Source: Desulfatitalea alkaliphila (GTDB lineage: Bacteria; Desulfobacterota; Desulfobacteria; Desulfobacterales; Desulfosarcinaceae). From it: a stretch of 64,000 nucleotides of DNA. Made by a program: the position numbers and the translations under genes. Positions 37,056 to 46,592 of the stretch are shown here, one piece after another. The stretch is from NCBI RefSeq assembly GCF_022968795.1, contig NZ_JALJRB010000002.1:186001-250000 (forward strand), in the 5' to 3' direction. The notes below the pieces were generated by a model that saw only the letters and a list, made by a program, of their open reading frames with translations, had not been told where the DNA came from and did not search any database. Within the stretch, counting starts at the first letter, position 1; the number at the start of each line of letters is the position of its first letter.

Positions 37056-37803
37056 TGTAGGCTTCGATCACTTTGGGATTGCGGGCCACTTCCGCCGGCG
37101 TGCCCGACCCGATCATCTCCCCGAAATCCAGCACATGAATCCGGTCCGAGATGTCCATCACCACGCCCAGGTCGTGCTCCACCAGAATGATGGTGGCGTT
37201 GCGCTCCTTTTGAATGTCCATGACGAACCGGACCATATCCTCCTTCTCTTCGATATTCATGCCGGCCATGGGCTCGTCGAGCAGCAACACCTGCGGCTCC
37301 ATGGTCAAGGCGCGGGCCACCTCGACCCGCTTCTGAATGCCGTAGCTCAGGGTGCCGACGGTGTTTTTGCGGTAAGGCTCCAGCTCCATGAAATCGATCA
37401 CCTCTTCCACGGTGCGGCGATTTTCCGCCTCCACCCGCGCGGCCTTGCCGATGAAGACAACGGCCTGCAACAAATTGTATTTGAGCTTGCTGTGTCGGGC
37501 CAGCAACAGGTTGTCGAGCACCGTCATGCCGCGAAACAGCTCCAGGTTCTGAAAGGCCCGGGCGATGCCCATCTTGGCCACTTGGTGGGGTGCGGCGTCG
37601 GTCAGCCGCTGGTCGCCGTAATGGATGTCGCCTTGGTCGGGATGATAAAAGCCGGAAATGCAGTTGAGCAGACTGGTTTTGCCGGCGCCGTTGGGACCGA
37701 TGATCGAAGTGATGGTCCCCGGCTCGAATCGCATCGCCACGCCGGACAGTGCTTTGAGGCCGCCAAAGGTCAAGGTCACATCTGAGATGATCAGCGGATG
37801 CAT
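37042..37803 (-). CDS. livG: LIV-type ABC transporter ATP-binding protein (LivG-like)
   Basis: 253-aa ATPase. Walker A is GPNGAGKTS, signature LSYGIQKRVEVARAL (usual LSYGQQRRxEIARAL), Walker B LLLDEPMAGM. FQNLELFRGMTVLDNLLLARH is the LivG Q-loop region. First gene of the operon. The ATG at 37803 has a weak ribosome-binding site, and the longer open frame upstream lacks family sequence. Confidence 0.9.
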   Translation of the reverse strand: MHPLIISDVTLTFGGLKALSGVAMRFEPGTITSIIGPNGAGKTSLLNCISGFYHPDQGDIHYGDQRLTDAAPHQVAKMGIARAFQNLELFRGMTVLDNLLLARHSKLKYNLLQAVVFIGKAARVEAENRRTVEEVIDFMELEPYRKNTVGTLSYGIQKRVEVARALTMEPQVLLLDEPMAGMNIEEKEDMVRFVMDIQKERNATIILVEHDLGVVMDISDRIHVLDFGEMIGSGTPAEVARNPKVIEAYIGKE

Positions 37804-38006
37804 AAAACCAACGGTCGATTCAAGGGTAATGGTAAGCGTACCGGGCCAAGCTGCAGAGGGGGACGCGGGCTTTCGGTCCACCGGCAATGCGGAACCGAAG
37901 GGTCCGGACGGTCCGCACAAGGCGTAAGGCCATCATCCGGCAAGAGGGCCGAACCTGTCAAGTGAGAAAAACAGTGGCAAAATAGCGGGAAACCACTACT
38001 ACTACA

Positions 38007-39896
38007 CTACCGCTGTCCACCATTCACGGCATCGAATTCGCACTTGAGGACCATCATCTCGTCATCGAAGGAGGTGGCCACGGGATAGGGCAACTGGTTG
38101 AAAAGTTTGATCATGCCATGGTTATCAGGGGCCACGTAGGCCACCAGGCCGGCGATGCCGTTCTCCCGCGCGGCCGAAGACAGCTTCTTGAGCAAAACCG
38201 AGCCCAACCCTTTGTGCCGATAAGCACTGTTGATGGAAAAGGCGATCTCGGCGATGTTGGTGTCCGGGTCCGCCAGGTACTCGCCCACGCCCACCACCCG
38301 GCCGAAGCCGAACTCGCCCACCAGCGCCACCAGGGTCAGATCATTGACGTAATCGATCTGGGACACCTCCTCCATCTCTTCCTGCAGAAAGCGGGTCTTG
38401 TCGTGGAAAAAGCGGGCGATCACATCATCTTCCGACAGGCTGTAGAAATGCTCCTGGATGCGCCGCTCGTCCACCGGCTTGACGGGACGCACGGTAACCT
38501 GTTCGCCGTCGATGACGAGCACCTCCTCCAGGTGGATGGGATAAACGCCGTGCAGGGATTCGTGCAGCGTGCGATCGGCGCTGAGCAACCCCATCTCCTT
38601 GGCCTGCACGAACAGTTCATCCCGGAAATCGGGGTGGGCGATGCTGATCATGGCCAGGGCCCGCTCCTGCAGGCTTTTGCCGAACAGATTCACCGCCCCG
38701 AACTCCGTCACCACGTATTGGATATCCCCTCGGGGCACCACCACGGCCGTATCGGAGAGCATGGGCACGATGCGGCTGCGGCTGCCGCGGGCGGTGGTCG
38801 ACGGCAGCATCAGGATCGACTTGCCGCCGGGGGACTGAAAGGCCCCGCGCACAAAATCGTTGATGCCCGTCACCCCCGAAAAATGGCTGTGGGGCATGGC
38901 GTCTGCGGCCGCCTGGCCGGTCAGGTCCATGGCCATCACCACGCTCATGGAGATCAGCTTGTTGTTGCGCGCGATCACCGACGGATCGCACACATAATCG
39001 CAAGGATGAAACTCCACCGAGGGATTGTCGTCTAGAAATTCATACAGGTTGGCCGACCCGATGGCGCTGCTGGCGATGGTTTTGCCCTCATGCAGCCCCT
39101 TTTTCCGGTTGGTCACCACGCCCCTGGCCACCAACTGCATCATGTCGTCGGTCATGTAGAGAGTGTGAATGCCCAAGTCGTTTTTATCGGACAAGGCCAG
39201 CATCACCGCCTCGGAAGCGGTGCCCAGTCCGATGGCCAGGGTGCTGCCGTCGTCCACCAGGCGCCGGGCGATCAGGCGCGCGATGTCGTTGGCCGCCGGC
39301 ATTTCGGGATTGGCCCCGATGGTCAACAGCGGCTCGTCGTGCTCCACGAACAGGTCCACATCGTTGACATGGATGAAGCTGCGGCCCAGCACCCGCGGCA
39401 TGTTGCTGTTCACCTGGGCGATCACCAGCTCGGCCGCGCGGGCCGCCGCCAGGGTGATGTCCACCGAAATGCCCAGGCTCATCCAGCCGAAATCGTCGGG
39501 CGGCGACACCTGAATCAGGGCCACGTGGATGGGCAGCAGGCGGCTGGTGAAAAGCCTCGGAATGGCCGACATGTGAATAGGCGTCAAAAAGCGCTGATTG
39601 CGGGCGATCGCGGCGGCCTTGGCCGAGCCGAGATAGAAGGAGCGGATATTGAGGCTCTGATCCTTGGTCTGATTGGCGATCAGGGTCAGCGGCGCCGTTT
39701 CCAGGGTCATCAAGCGGATGATCTCCAGCTCCCTGAAACGGTCCGACTGCGTGGACAACTCCTGCACCAAATGCTGCGGCTCGCCGCAGGACGATCCGAT
39801 GAAAACCCGCTGCGCCGGCTTGATCAACCGCAATGCATCATAAGCCGAACGCCGATTCTCCACATACTTATCCGCCCAATACCCCGCCAAGGCCAT
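38007..39896 (-). CDS. Acetyl-CoA hydrolase/CoA-transferase fused to a GNAT acetyltransferase domain
   Basis: 629 aa. Residues about 1-440 match the acetyl-CoA hydrolase/transferase (4-hydroxybutyrate CoA-transferase-like) family: GSSCGEPQHL near the start, TIASSAIGSANLYEFLDDN, and the C-terminal YVVTEFGAVNLFGKSLQERA. Residues about 460-629 form a GNAT domain with the acetyl-CoA loop RHKGLGSVL and NHGMIKLFNQLPYPV. Such fusions occur in other anaerobes; the acetyltransferase may tune the enzyme by lysine acetylation. Gene stands alone on the minus strand, between livG and the GAF/PAS/LuxR regulator. Confidence 0.87.
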   Translation of the reverse strand: MALAGYWADKYVENRRSAYDALRLIKPAQRVFIGSSCGEPQHLVQELSTQSDRFRELEIIRLMTLETAPLTLIANQTKDQSLNIRSFYLGSAKAAAIARNQRFLTPIHMSAIPRLFTSRLLPIHVALIQVSPPDDFGWMSLGISVDITLAAARAAELVIAQVNSNMPRVLGRSFIHVNDVDLFVEHDEPLLTIGANPEMPAANDIARLIARRLVDDGSTLAIGLGTASEAVMLALSDKNDLGIHTLYMTDDMMQLVARGVVTNRKKGLHEGKTIASSAIGSANLYEFLDDNPSVEFHPCDYVCDPSVIARNNKLISMSVVMAMDLTGQAAADAMPHSHFSGVTGINDFVRGAFQSPGGKSILMLPSTTARGSRSRIVPMLSDTAVVVPRGDIQYVVTEFGAVNLFGKSLQERALAMISIAHPDFRDELFVQAKEMGLLSADRTLHESLHGVYPIHLEEVLVIDGEQVTVRPVKPVDERRIQEHFYSLSEDDVIARFFHDKTRFLQEEMEEVSQIDYVNDLTLVALVGEFGFGRVVGVGEYLADPDTNIAEIAFSINSAYRHKGLGSVLLKKLSSAARENGIAGLVAYVAPDNHGMIKLFNQLPYPVATSFDDEMMVLKCEFDAVNGGQR

Positions 39897-39943
39897 AAGC
39901 CCCCCTATTCAATAACGAAAAACTCCACCCAACCCAAAAAACC

Positions 39944-39970
39944 CAACAAACTCAACAAACTCAACAAACA
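39944..39970. repeat. Tandem 9-mer repeat
   Basis: Three copies of CAACAAACT (last copy CAACAAACA) at 39944-39970 in an A/C-rich spacer between two minus-strand genes. Seen directly; function unknown. Confidence 0.6.
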
Positions 39971-39972
39971 CG

Positions 39973-41553
39973 CTACGGTTGATCCATGGTTTGCAATACC
40001 GACCGCAAATTGCGGGCCGTTCCGTTCAGGCGCAATTTCTTGCGGATGTTGTGGCGGTGAAACAGCACCGTGTTCTTGGACACCAGCAACTCACTTGCGA
40101 TCTCTTCGTTGGTCCGCCCCTCCTTGACCAGATTGGCGACCCGGATCTCGGTGGGGGTGAAATGGGAAAAGTGGTTGGCCAACCGGCTGGCAAAGGGTGA
40201 AACGATGTTGGCCAGGTTGGTGGACAATATACCCAACAGCGTCTGCTGGCGCGTGCTCAAGCGGGTGTTCTTCAACTGCTCCAGGTAGGGCCGCACCAGT
40301 TGCTGCACATTGTCGAGCACGTTTTTCTGCAGCTCATCCTTGTCCGCCTCGCGCTGCTTGATCAGCACCCGCAGGGCCGTATTGACCTCTTCCAAATGTT
40401 CGGACTGCGCCTGCAGGTCCACCTCACGGCGCAGCAGCGCCTTTTGCGCCTCCTTGCGCTCCTCCACCTCCCGGGCCAAACGCCGGTTGGCGGCATTGAG
40501 CTCGGCCGTGCGCTCGCGCACCAGCTCCTCCAACTGATCCTGGTATCGGCGTAAGGCCAGCGCCGCCCGCCGATGTTCGGTCACATCCCGCAAGGTGACG
40601 ATATTGCCCACCGGGTGCCCCGAATCATCCCGGTAGAGGCAGGAGCTGAGTTGGACATCCAACGTGCGCCCATCGCGGGTCACGCGCCGGGTTTCGAACA
40701 GGTGGATCTTTTCCCCCCGCAGCATGGCCGCGATGGCCTCCCGGGTTTCGGGCCAGGCATCGGGCGGCACGAAATCGATGGGCTTGCCCAGTACCTTCTC
40801 GCGGGACATGCCGAAGGTCAGCTCGAAGGCGGGGTTCACATAGGTGGCCGTGCCCTGCATATCGTAAACCACGATGGGATCGGGGGAGGATTCCAGGAAG
40901 TTGCGGTAACGTCGTTCGCTTTCACGGATCCGGGCCTCGGCCTTCTGCCGCTCGTTCAACTCGCGCCGCAACTCCAGGTGCAGCTCGGCTTTGTTCAGCG
41001 CCAGCAGGGCGAGGGCGGCGAAACGCTCCAGCAGCTGGATATCGTCGGCATCGAAGCAGCGCTCGGGCGCCACGTGTCCCAACCCCATCACCCCCCGCAC
41101 CCGCCGTTCGTCACGCAGCGGGATGCCCACCGCGCAGCGCAGCGGATCCAGGGCGGCATCGGGCAGCCGCCGCTCCCATCGGCAATAATCGGCCACCACC
41201 AGCGGACGTCCCGTGCGCCACACCTGGCCGCCCAACCCTTCGCCGGGACGCACCCGGCGGCCGACTTGCCCTTCGAAGAACCCCATGCCGACCCGGATCT
41301 CCATGCAGGCATCATCCGGCGTACACAAATAGACATAACCGTGCCGGGTGTTGGTTAAGGCCGCGGCCCGCAACAAGATGGTCTGCAACAGCGCCTGGGG
41401 ATCGGGTTGGTCGATCAGGGCCAAAGCGGTTTCATGCAGCGCGCTGAGAAATTGACCGTAGCGCCGCACCACCGGGTCTGCCACCGGCATCGATTCACCT
41501 TGCCGGCCATCCACGGCAATGCTGGAAGAAGAGACATCCACCATCGGGACCAT
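39973..41553 (-). CDS. GAF-PAS-LuxR-type transcriptional regulator
   Basis: 526 aa. A GAF domain (about 35-190: ALTNTRHGYVYL, GEGLGGQVWRTGRPLVV, AVGIPLRDERRVRGVMGLGH) is followed by a PAS domain (about 215-335), a coiled coil (about 340-410) and a C-terminal LuxR-type HTH (FTPTEIRVANLVKEGRTNEEIASEL, NTVLFHRHNIRKKL). It probably senses a small ligand and controls nearby genes. Divergent from ptsH across 445 bp. Confidence 0.88.
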   Translation of the reverse strand: MVPMVDVSSSSIAVDGRQGESMPVADPVVRRYGQFLSALHETALALIDQPDPQALLQTILLRAAALTNTRHGYVYLCTPDDACMEIRVGMGFFEGQVGRRVRPGEGLGGQVWRTGRPLVVADYCRWERRLPDAALDPLRCAVGIPLRDERRVRGVMGLGHVAPERCFDADDIQLLERFAALALLALNKAELHLELRRELNERQKAEARIRESERRYRNFLESSPDPIVVYDMQGTATYVNPAFELTFGMSREKVLGKPIDFVPPDAWPETREAIAAMLRGEKIHLFETRRVTRDGRTLDVQLSSCLYRDDSGHPVGNIVTLRDVTEHRRAALALRRYQDQLEELVRERTAELNAANRRLAREVEERKEAQKALLRREVDLQAQSEHLEEVNTALRVLIKQREADKDELQKNVLDNVQQLVRPYLEQLKNTRLSTRQQTLLGILSTNLANIVSPFASRLANHFSHFTPTEIRVANLVKEGRTNEEIASELLVSKNTVLFHRHNIRKKLRLNGTARNLRSVLQTMDQP

Positions 41554-41998
41554 CCCAAGAGAAAGGCCAAATCTGATGCTTCACATGCTAATCGCTGCCG
41601 CCGCCATAAGTCAATCGACGATTTGAAATCGAATTGACACCCTTGGCGGATGATGGTAGGGGTCTGCGATTCAGTATTCATCCTGAAACGGCTCCTTGCG
41701 GCTCGGATCGCGGCCGCATCGCGGATGGCAAACCACCGTGAAGGCAGCGCAGGGACACGGGAGGCCGTTTCCCGATGGACACGATGAATGGGGGATGGCC
41801 TTTTTAAACGACCCGATCCAAAAGTCCGCCACACACCTATTTCCGCCGCAATCCAACAGGCACTCCTGATGGCATCGCATTCGCCGTTGGCCGACTTTAA
41901 ATGAAACAGACATGGTGCAGGTTGCAGCCACCCGGAAACGGCGGCTGCGGTCCAAATCAAGGCTGCAGCGATGAGGCGCTGATCAGATTCAATGCCAT
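41554..41998. promoter_or_regulatory. Divergent intergenic region with palindrome
   Basis: 445 bp between the GAF-PAS-LuxR gene and ptsH, without a gene. At 41612-41636 a near-palindrome centred on G41625 has arms CGATTT and AAATCG extended by CAAT/ATTG. This sits about 60 nt from the regulator start, fitting an autoregulatory site (inference). The rest shows nothing I can name. Confidence 0.45.
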
Positions 41999-42283
41999 AT
42001 GCAATCCGACGCTCAAAACGAACTGTTACGCGAAGTGGTGATTGTCAACGCGCTGGGACTCCACGCCCGTTCGGCCGCAAAACTTGCCAAAATCGCCCAA
42101 AAAGCCGATAAAGGGGTATGGCTGCACCACGGCGATGAGCAGGTGGACGCCAAAGAGGTCATCGATATATTAACACTAGGAGCGGCCCGGGGGGATCGAT
42201 TGCAAATCCGCATCGACGCTCCCGCCGACCGGGATACGCTCGATCAGATCGTGGCGCTGGTCAACAGCGGCTTTGGAGAGTAG
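41999..42283 (+). CDS. ptsH: HPr phosphocarrier protein (PTS)
   Basis: 94 aa. The phosphorylatable His22 is in NALGLHARSAAKLA. The regulatory Ser46 region, usually AKSIxxILTL, reads DAKEVIDILTL, so Glu53 replaces the serine. The protein would thus be insensitive to HPr kinase, or resemble its phosphorylated state. Followed 6 nt later by ptsI. Confidence 0.92.
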   Translation: MQSDAQNELLREVVIVNALGLHARSAAKLAKIAQKADKGVWLHHGDEQVDAKEVIDILTLGAARGDRLQIRIDAPADRDTLDQIVALVNSGFGE

Positions 42284-42289
42284 TCGGGT

Positions 42290-44062
42290 ATGACGGAACA
42301 GGCATCCAGGGAAATCGTGTTGCACGGGATCGGCGGATCCCCCGGCATCTGCATCGGCAAGGCGTACCTGGTGGACAAGGACGGCGTCGATGTGGTGCCC
42401 AAATACGCGGTTTGCCAAACCAAACTGGAAGCGGAAAAAAAACGCTTCAAAGTGGCGGTCAAGAAAGCCATCGACGAGCTGCACGCCATCATCAAGGAAA
42501 CATCCGCCGAACTGCGGGAAAACGCCAAGATTTTGGAGACCCATGTGGTGCTGCTCAAGGACAAGATGCTCTACGGACGCACCATCGACACCATCGATAA
42601 AGAACACATCAACGCCGAGTGGGCCCTGCGCAAGGTGGTGCTGGCCATCAAGCCGCTGTTCGAGGGCATGGACGATCCCTACCTGCGGGACCGCGCCGAG
42701 GACGTGGGCAACGTTTGCGAACGTATCATGAAGCACCTCACCGGCTCGGCCGGCGTCAGCATCCGCACCATCGACAAGCGGGTGATCCTGGTGGCCCAGG
42801 ACCTCTCCCCGGCCGAAACCAGCCAGATCCAGCTCGAACGGGTTATGGGCTTCGTCACCGACCGCGGCGGCCGCGCCTCCCACACCAGCATCATCGCCCG
42901 CAGTTTGGAAATCCCCGCCGTGCTGGGCCTGGAAAAGGCCACCAGCACCATCCGCAACGACGACATCATCGTCGTTGACGGCACCGCCGGCGTGGTGGTG
43001 GTCAACCCCTCGGAAGAGACCCTGGCCCAAGCCGAAACGCGCAAAATAGAGTTCGAAAACCGCCGTGCCTTCTATGCCCGCAGCGGTCACCTGCCGGCCA
43101 AAACCCGCGACGGCATCGAGCTGACGGTCATGGGCAACATCGAAATGCCCGAGGAGGTCGTGGCCGTCAAGGACCGCGGCGGCGACGGCATCGGCCTCTA
43201 CCGCACCGAGTTCCAGTACCTGGCGCGCCAGGATTTCCCCAGCGAGGACGAACTGTACGAACACTACAAAGACGTGCTGGACGTCATGCCCGGCCAGCCG
43301 GTGACCATCCGCACCCTGGACATCAACGGCGACAAGGCCATGGCCCACAACAGCGACATCGAGGAGAACCCGGTGCTGGGCCTGCGAGCCATCCGCTACT
43401 GCCTCAAGAAACCGGAAGTGTTCATCACCCAACTGCGGGCCATCCTGCGCGCCGCCCAACACGGCCAGGTGCGCATCCTGGTGCCCATGATCTCCAAAAT
43501 CGAAGAGGTCCAACAAACCCGCCGCCTGCTGGAAAAAGCGGCCGAATCCCTGAAAAAAGAGGGGTTCCGCCACCAGCGAAGGGTGCCCCTGGGCATCATG
43601 ATCGAAGTGCCCTCCGCCGCCATCATGGCCGACGCCCTGGCCCGCGAAGTGGACTTTTTCAGCATCGGCACCAACGACCTGATCCAGTACACCATGGCCA
43701 TCGACCGCGGCAACCGGCACGTGGCCTACCTCTACAGCCCGCTGCACCCGGCGGTCCTGCGCCTGCTCAAGCACGTCACCGAAGCCGGCGCCCGCCACAA
43801 CGTCCCGGTCTTCATGTGCGGCGAAATGGCCGGCGAAAGCATCTACGTGCCCATCCTGCTGGGGCTGGGCATCAAGGAACTCAGCGTCAACGCCCAGGCC
43901 ATACCCCTGATCAAAAGTGCCGTGCGCGCCGTCGACGTGGAACAGGCGCGCCAATTCGTTGACCGCCTGCTGCAGCAGACCACCATCGCGCAAATCGAAA
44001 AACTGCTTGAAACCACCTACGGTGATCTGAAGAACAACCATCACCACATCTGGGAGCGTTAG
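42290..44062 (+). CDS. ptsI: PTS enzyme I (phosphoenolpyruvate-protein phosphotransferase)
   Basis: 590 aa, normal for enzyme I. N-terminal phospho-domain carries active His198 in [13 protein letters not shown]-terminal PEP-binding barrel has [40 protein letters not shown] and CGEMAGE. It transfers phosphate from PEP to HPr. No sugar-specific enzyme II is in the window; the pair may serve regulation. The smpB GTG follows the stop immediately. Confidence 0.95.
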   Translation: MTEQASREIVLHGIGGSPGICIGKAYLVDKDGVDVVPKYAVCQTKLEAEKKRFKVAVKKAIDELHAIIKETSAELRENAKILETHVVLLKDKMLYGRTIDTIDKEHINAEWALRKVVLAIKPLFEGMDDPYLRDRAEDVGNVCERIMKHLTGSAGVSIRTIDKRVILVAQDLSPAETSQIQLERVMGFVTDRGGRASHTSIIARSLEIPAVLGLEKATSTIRNDDIIVVDGTAGVVVVNPSEETLAQAETRKIEFENRRAFYARSGHLPAKTRDGIELTVMGNIEMPEEVVAVKDRGGDGIGLYRTEFQYLARQDFPSEDELYEHYKDVLDVMPGQPVTIRTLDINGDKAMAHNSDIEENPVLGLRAIRYCLKKPEVFITQLRAILRAAQHGQVRILVPMISKIEEVQQTRRLLEKAAESLKKEGFRHQRRVPLGIMIEVPSAAIMADALAREVDFFSIGTNDLIQYTMAIDRGNRHVAYLYSPLHPAVLRLLKHVTEAGARHNVPVFMCGEMAGESIYVPILLGLGIKELSVNAQAIPLIKSAVRAVDVEQARQFVDRLLQQTTIAQIEKLLETTYGDLKNNHHHIWER

Positions 44063-44063
44063 G

Positions 44064-44525
44064 GTGCCAAAGGACCACATCAAACTGATCGCCGACAACC
44101 GCAAGGCGCGCCACGACTATTTCATCGAAGACGAATTCGAAGCCGGCCTGGTGCTCACCGGCACCGAAGTCAAATCCCTGCGCCAGGGGCGCGCCAACCT
44201 CAAGGACGCCTACGCCCGCATCAAAAAAGGCGAAGTGTGGGTCCACCAGATGCACATCAGCCCCTACACCTTCGCCTACTACGACAACCACGACCCTCTG
44301 CGGGTGCGCAAGCTGCTGTTGCACAGGCATGAAATCAAACAACTCTACGGCAAAATGAACGAAAAAGGCTACGCCCTGATCCCCCTGCGCCTCTATTTCC
44401 GCGACGGCAAGGTCAAACTCCAGCTCGCCCTGGCCAAGGGCAAGAAAAAATACGACAAACGGGATTCCATCCGCCGCCGCGACGAACAAAGGGACCTGGA
44501 CCGCCAACGCAAAGAGTACAAATAA
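44064..44525 (+). CDS. smpB: SmpB, tmRNA-binding protein
   Basis: 153 aa, GTG start. Hallmarks: [40 protein letters not shown], and the basic C-terminal tail [23 protein letters not shown]. It carries charged tmRNA into stalled ribosomes. It is directly upstream of ssrA, the usual partner. Confidence 0.97.
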   Translation: MPKDHIKLIADNRKARHDYFIEDEFEAGLVLTGTEVKSLRQGRANLKDAYARIKKGEVWVHQMHISPYTFAYYDNHDPLRVRKLLLHRHEIKQLYGKMNEKGYALIPLRLYFRDGKVKLQLALAKGKKKYDKRDSIRRRDEQRDLDRQRKEYK

Positions 44526-44545
44526 GCATCCATGGCGCTGTTACA

Positions 44546-44573
44546 TTGACAAACCCAAACGATCCATTATATT
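44546..44573 (+). promoter_or_regulatory. Sigma-70-type promoter of ssrA
   Basis: TTGACA (44546-44551), 16-nt spacer, TATATT (44568-44573), about 60 nt upstream of the mature tmRNA 5' end. A near-consensus pair in a short AT-rich gap after smpB. Confidence 0.8.
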
Positions 44574-44636
44574 TAAGCCGTTAATTGCTCTTTAAAAGAA
44601 ATCGGCACCACCCTCGAACACCAACCATCCAAATAT

Positions 44637-44990
44637 GGGGGCGAAACGGCTTCGACGGGGACAAAGAAGTGCTGGTTGCATGCCGAGTGCTCATCGGCTC
44701 GTAAACTCGATGGGAAACTAAATATAATCGCAGACGATTATAACTACGCCGTAGCTGCTTAGGCAGCTGCCGTCCTACCGTATCACTCCTGCGGACACGG
44801 ATAGGGCGCCGACTTGCAGGATAGTTTATGCCGAATGCCTGTTACGGTATAAATGAAATTCTAGCAGGCTAGCGGTTCCAGCCTCTCGTCCGATGGAGCC
44901 TCGAATCGCGAACTTAATCATCGGAACAAGCATGTAGACGCCAGTGCGGAATGTTTTCGGACGCGGGTTCAACTCCCGCCGCCTCCACCA
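44637..44990 (+). ncRNA. ssrA: tmRNA (ssrA)
   Basis: Begins GGGGGCGAAACGGCTTCGAC and ends GGGTTCAACTCCCGCC then GCCTCCACCA, so both tRNA-like halves and the CCA end are encoded. The 5' GGGGGCG pairs with CGCCTCC. The reading tag is GCA GAC GAT TAT AAC TAC GCC GTA GCT GCT then TAG (44730-44762), giving peptide ADDYNYAVAA. The 3' half is a classic island integration site, and the accessory region begins just beyond. Confidence 0.97.
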
Positions 44991-45003
44991 TTATACAGTT
45001 GAT

Positions 45004-45046
45004 AACCCGTTTCTCCGGGATTCTTATCCGGGAGGGCGGGTTTTGT
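45004..45046 (+). terminator. Rho-independent terminator of ssrA
   Basis: Outer stem AACCCG (45004-45009) with CGGGTT (45037-45042) and inner CTCCGG/CCGGGAG stem, followed by T-rich TTTTGTTTTT. It lies 14 nt past the tmRNA 3' end. Confidence 0.88.
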
Positions 45047-45569
45047 TTTTGCCCTTATATTCAAGGCCTTTGGCGTATTTGCCATCTTTTAAAACCATTC
45101 TCTGATCACCTGATTTTTCCCTTTTTCCTGCCCTTCATTCTCTGTTTGCCCCCTGATTCTCCGTTTCGTTCGGACCTGGTCCGATACTCGTCCGGTAAGC
45201 TATATCCTTGTCCTGCAAGGGCTTACGGTAAATCGCCTTTTTTGGTGGTTGTGTTAAGTCTGCATCCGGTGTTGCAATCGGACCTCTTTTCCGAACTCAC
45301 CGAGCGCCAAACGGAAAAGAAACGGAATCAATCTATATTTCCAGCCACTAAATGTAATAATTGCAATATATTAGTTTGATTTATGCTGAATGCGCTGATA
45401 TTGTGTTCAGTATTATATCTCGTACATTTTTGATGAACATCTAAGATTTTTGAACACAATTGATACTTGCAAGCACTGCAATACGCATGGATCACTTGCT
45501 TTTTGTTCAAAAATTTATTATGTTCACGATGAATGTACTTTAATAATTATTGAACAACAGGATATCCAG
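45047..45569. promoter_or_regulatory. AT-rich region with long inverted repeats upstream of AbiEi-like gene
   Basis: About 520 bp without a convincing gene and distinctly AT-rich compared with the flanking core. A perfect 11-bp inverted repeat ATTTTTGAACA (45446-45456) and TGTTCAAAAAT (45504-45514), plus further TGTTCA copies (e.g. near 45411 and 45521), sits ahead of the AbiEi-like gene. TA antitoxins bind such sites to autoregulate; this is inference. Confidence 0.5.
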
Positions 45570-46592
45570 ATGGATCAGCTGACTAAGAATCTGATCAATA
45601 GAGCCGTGGAAACGCTTGCACAAGCCACCGGCATAGAAGTGGTACTCCGGGCAAATGTCTTAAAAGCGAAAAATGCCAATCCTGATAGTCTTGTCCGGAT
45701 CGACTATGATGATATGCACTATGATTTCGCCATACAGGCCAAGGCAAGGGTGACGCGTGCGACAGTAGCAATGGAAAAAGCCCAGCCAACGCTGCCTGGG
45801 CAAAATCGCATTCTGGTCACGGAATATGCAACGCCGCAGATGGCGGACCTGATGAAGGAAATCGGACTGCTTTTTATGGACACGGCCGGCAATGCATACA
45901 TTAACAAGCCGCCGCTTTATATCTTCATCAAGGGCAACAAGCGTCCTGAAAACCTGAAACCTGCTCCCATAAAGCGTTTATTCAAACCCGCCGGATTGAA
46001 GGTCGTATTTGCGCTGCTGAACAATCCTGAAATGGTCGATTGGCCTTATCGACAGATCGCCGCCGTGACGGATGTGGCCCTGGGAACGGTCGACTGGATT
46101 TTCAAGGACCTCAAAGAAATGGGGTTCCTCCTTGAAATGGGCGGACGCAAACGAAAGATCACCAACCCATTGCAGCTGCTCAAAAGATGGGTGGAGGCCT
46201 ATCCGGAGCAATTGCGCCCCAAGCTTGGCCTTGGGCGTTTCAAGGCGGATGACCCCGACTGGTGGAAGGATGTCGATATTACCGGTTACAACGCTTGCTG
46301 GGGCGGTGAAGTTGCGGCCGCCAAGCTCACCAAGCAGCTGAAGCCGGAAAAAGTCGTCATCTATGCCCCTGAACCGCCGGGTAAATTGATTATTGAAAAA
46401 AAACTGCGTAAAACCACGGCCGGCGACATCGAAATGCTGAAACCCTTCTGGACGTTTAAGCATGAGTGTGACGCGCAGGGCATCGCGCCGCCGCTCCTGG
46501 TCTATGCGGACCTGATGGCCACCGGGGATGATCGCAACATCGAAACGGCAGAAATGATTTATGACAACTATCTCGCACAACCTGACCGGTAA
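45570..46592 (+). CDS. AbiEi-like antitoxin/regulator of a putative type IV toxin-antitoxin pair
   Basis: 340 aa. The central part has a winged-helix pattern (LKVVFALLNNPEMVDWPYRQIAAVTDVALGTVDWIFKDL) and the C-terminal half ITGYNACWGGEVAAAKLTKQLKPEKVVIY, both in line with AbiEi-family antitoxins. The first half has a restriction-like look (ATGIEVVLRANVLK, RILVTEYATPQMADLMKEIGLLFMDTAGNAYIN). ATG 45570 is chosen over an earlier in-frame start that lies inside the inverted-repeat region. The next gene overlaps it by 32 nt, as in TA operons. Family assignment is from memory of the pattern and moderate. Confidence 0.6.
   Translation: MDQLTKNLINRAVETLAQATGIEVVLRANVLKAKNANPDSLVRIDYDDMHYDFAIQAKARVTRATVAMEKAQPTLPGQNRILVTEYATPQMADLMKEIGLLFMDTAGNAYINKPPLYIFIKGNKRPENLKPAPIKRLFKPAGLKVVFALLNNPEMVDWPYRQIAAVTDVALGTVDWIFKDLKEMGFLLEMGGRKRKITNPLQLLKRWVEAYPEQLRPKLGLGRFKADDPDWWKDVDITGYNACWGGEVAAAKLTKQLKPEKVVIYAPEPPGKLIIEKKLRKTTAGDIEMLKPFWTFKHECDAQGIAPPLLVYADLMATGDDRNIETAEMIYDNYLAQPDR

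Noticed and set aside
41870-41895. Possible sigma-54 -24/-12 promoter (GG-N10-GC) before ptsH
   Set aside because: Only the invariant dinucleotides fit; the rest of the consensus is poor and it is over 100 nt from the gene.
44951-45379. 142-codon open frame starting in the 3' end of ssrA
   Set aside because: Begins inside tmRNA (FSDAGSTPAAST is a familiar mis-translation of ssrA ends) and continues into AT-rich intergenic sequence.
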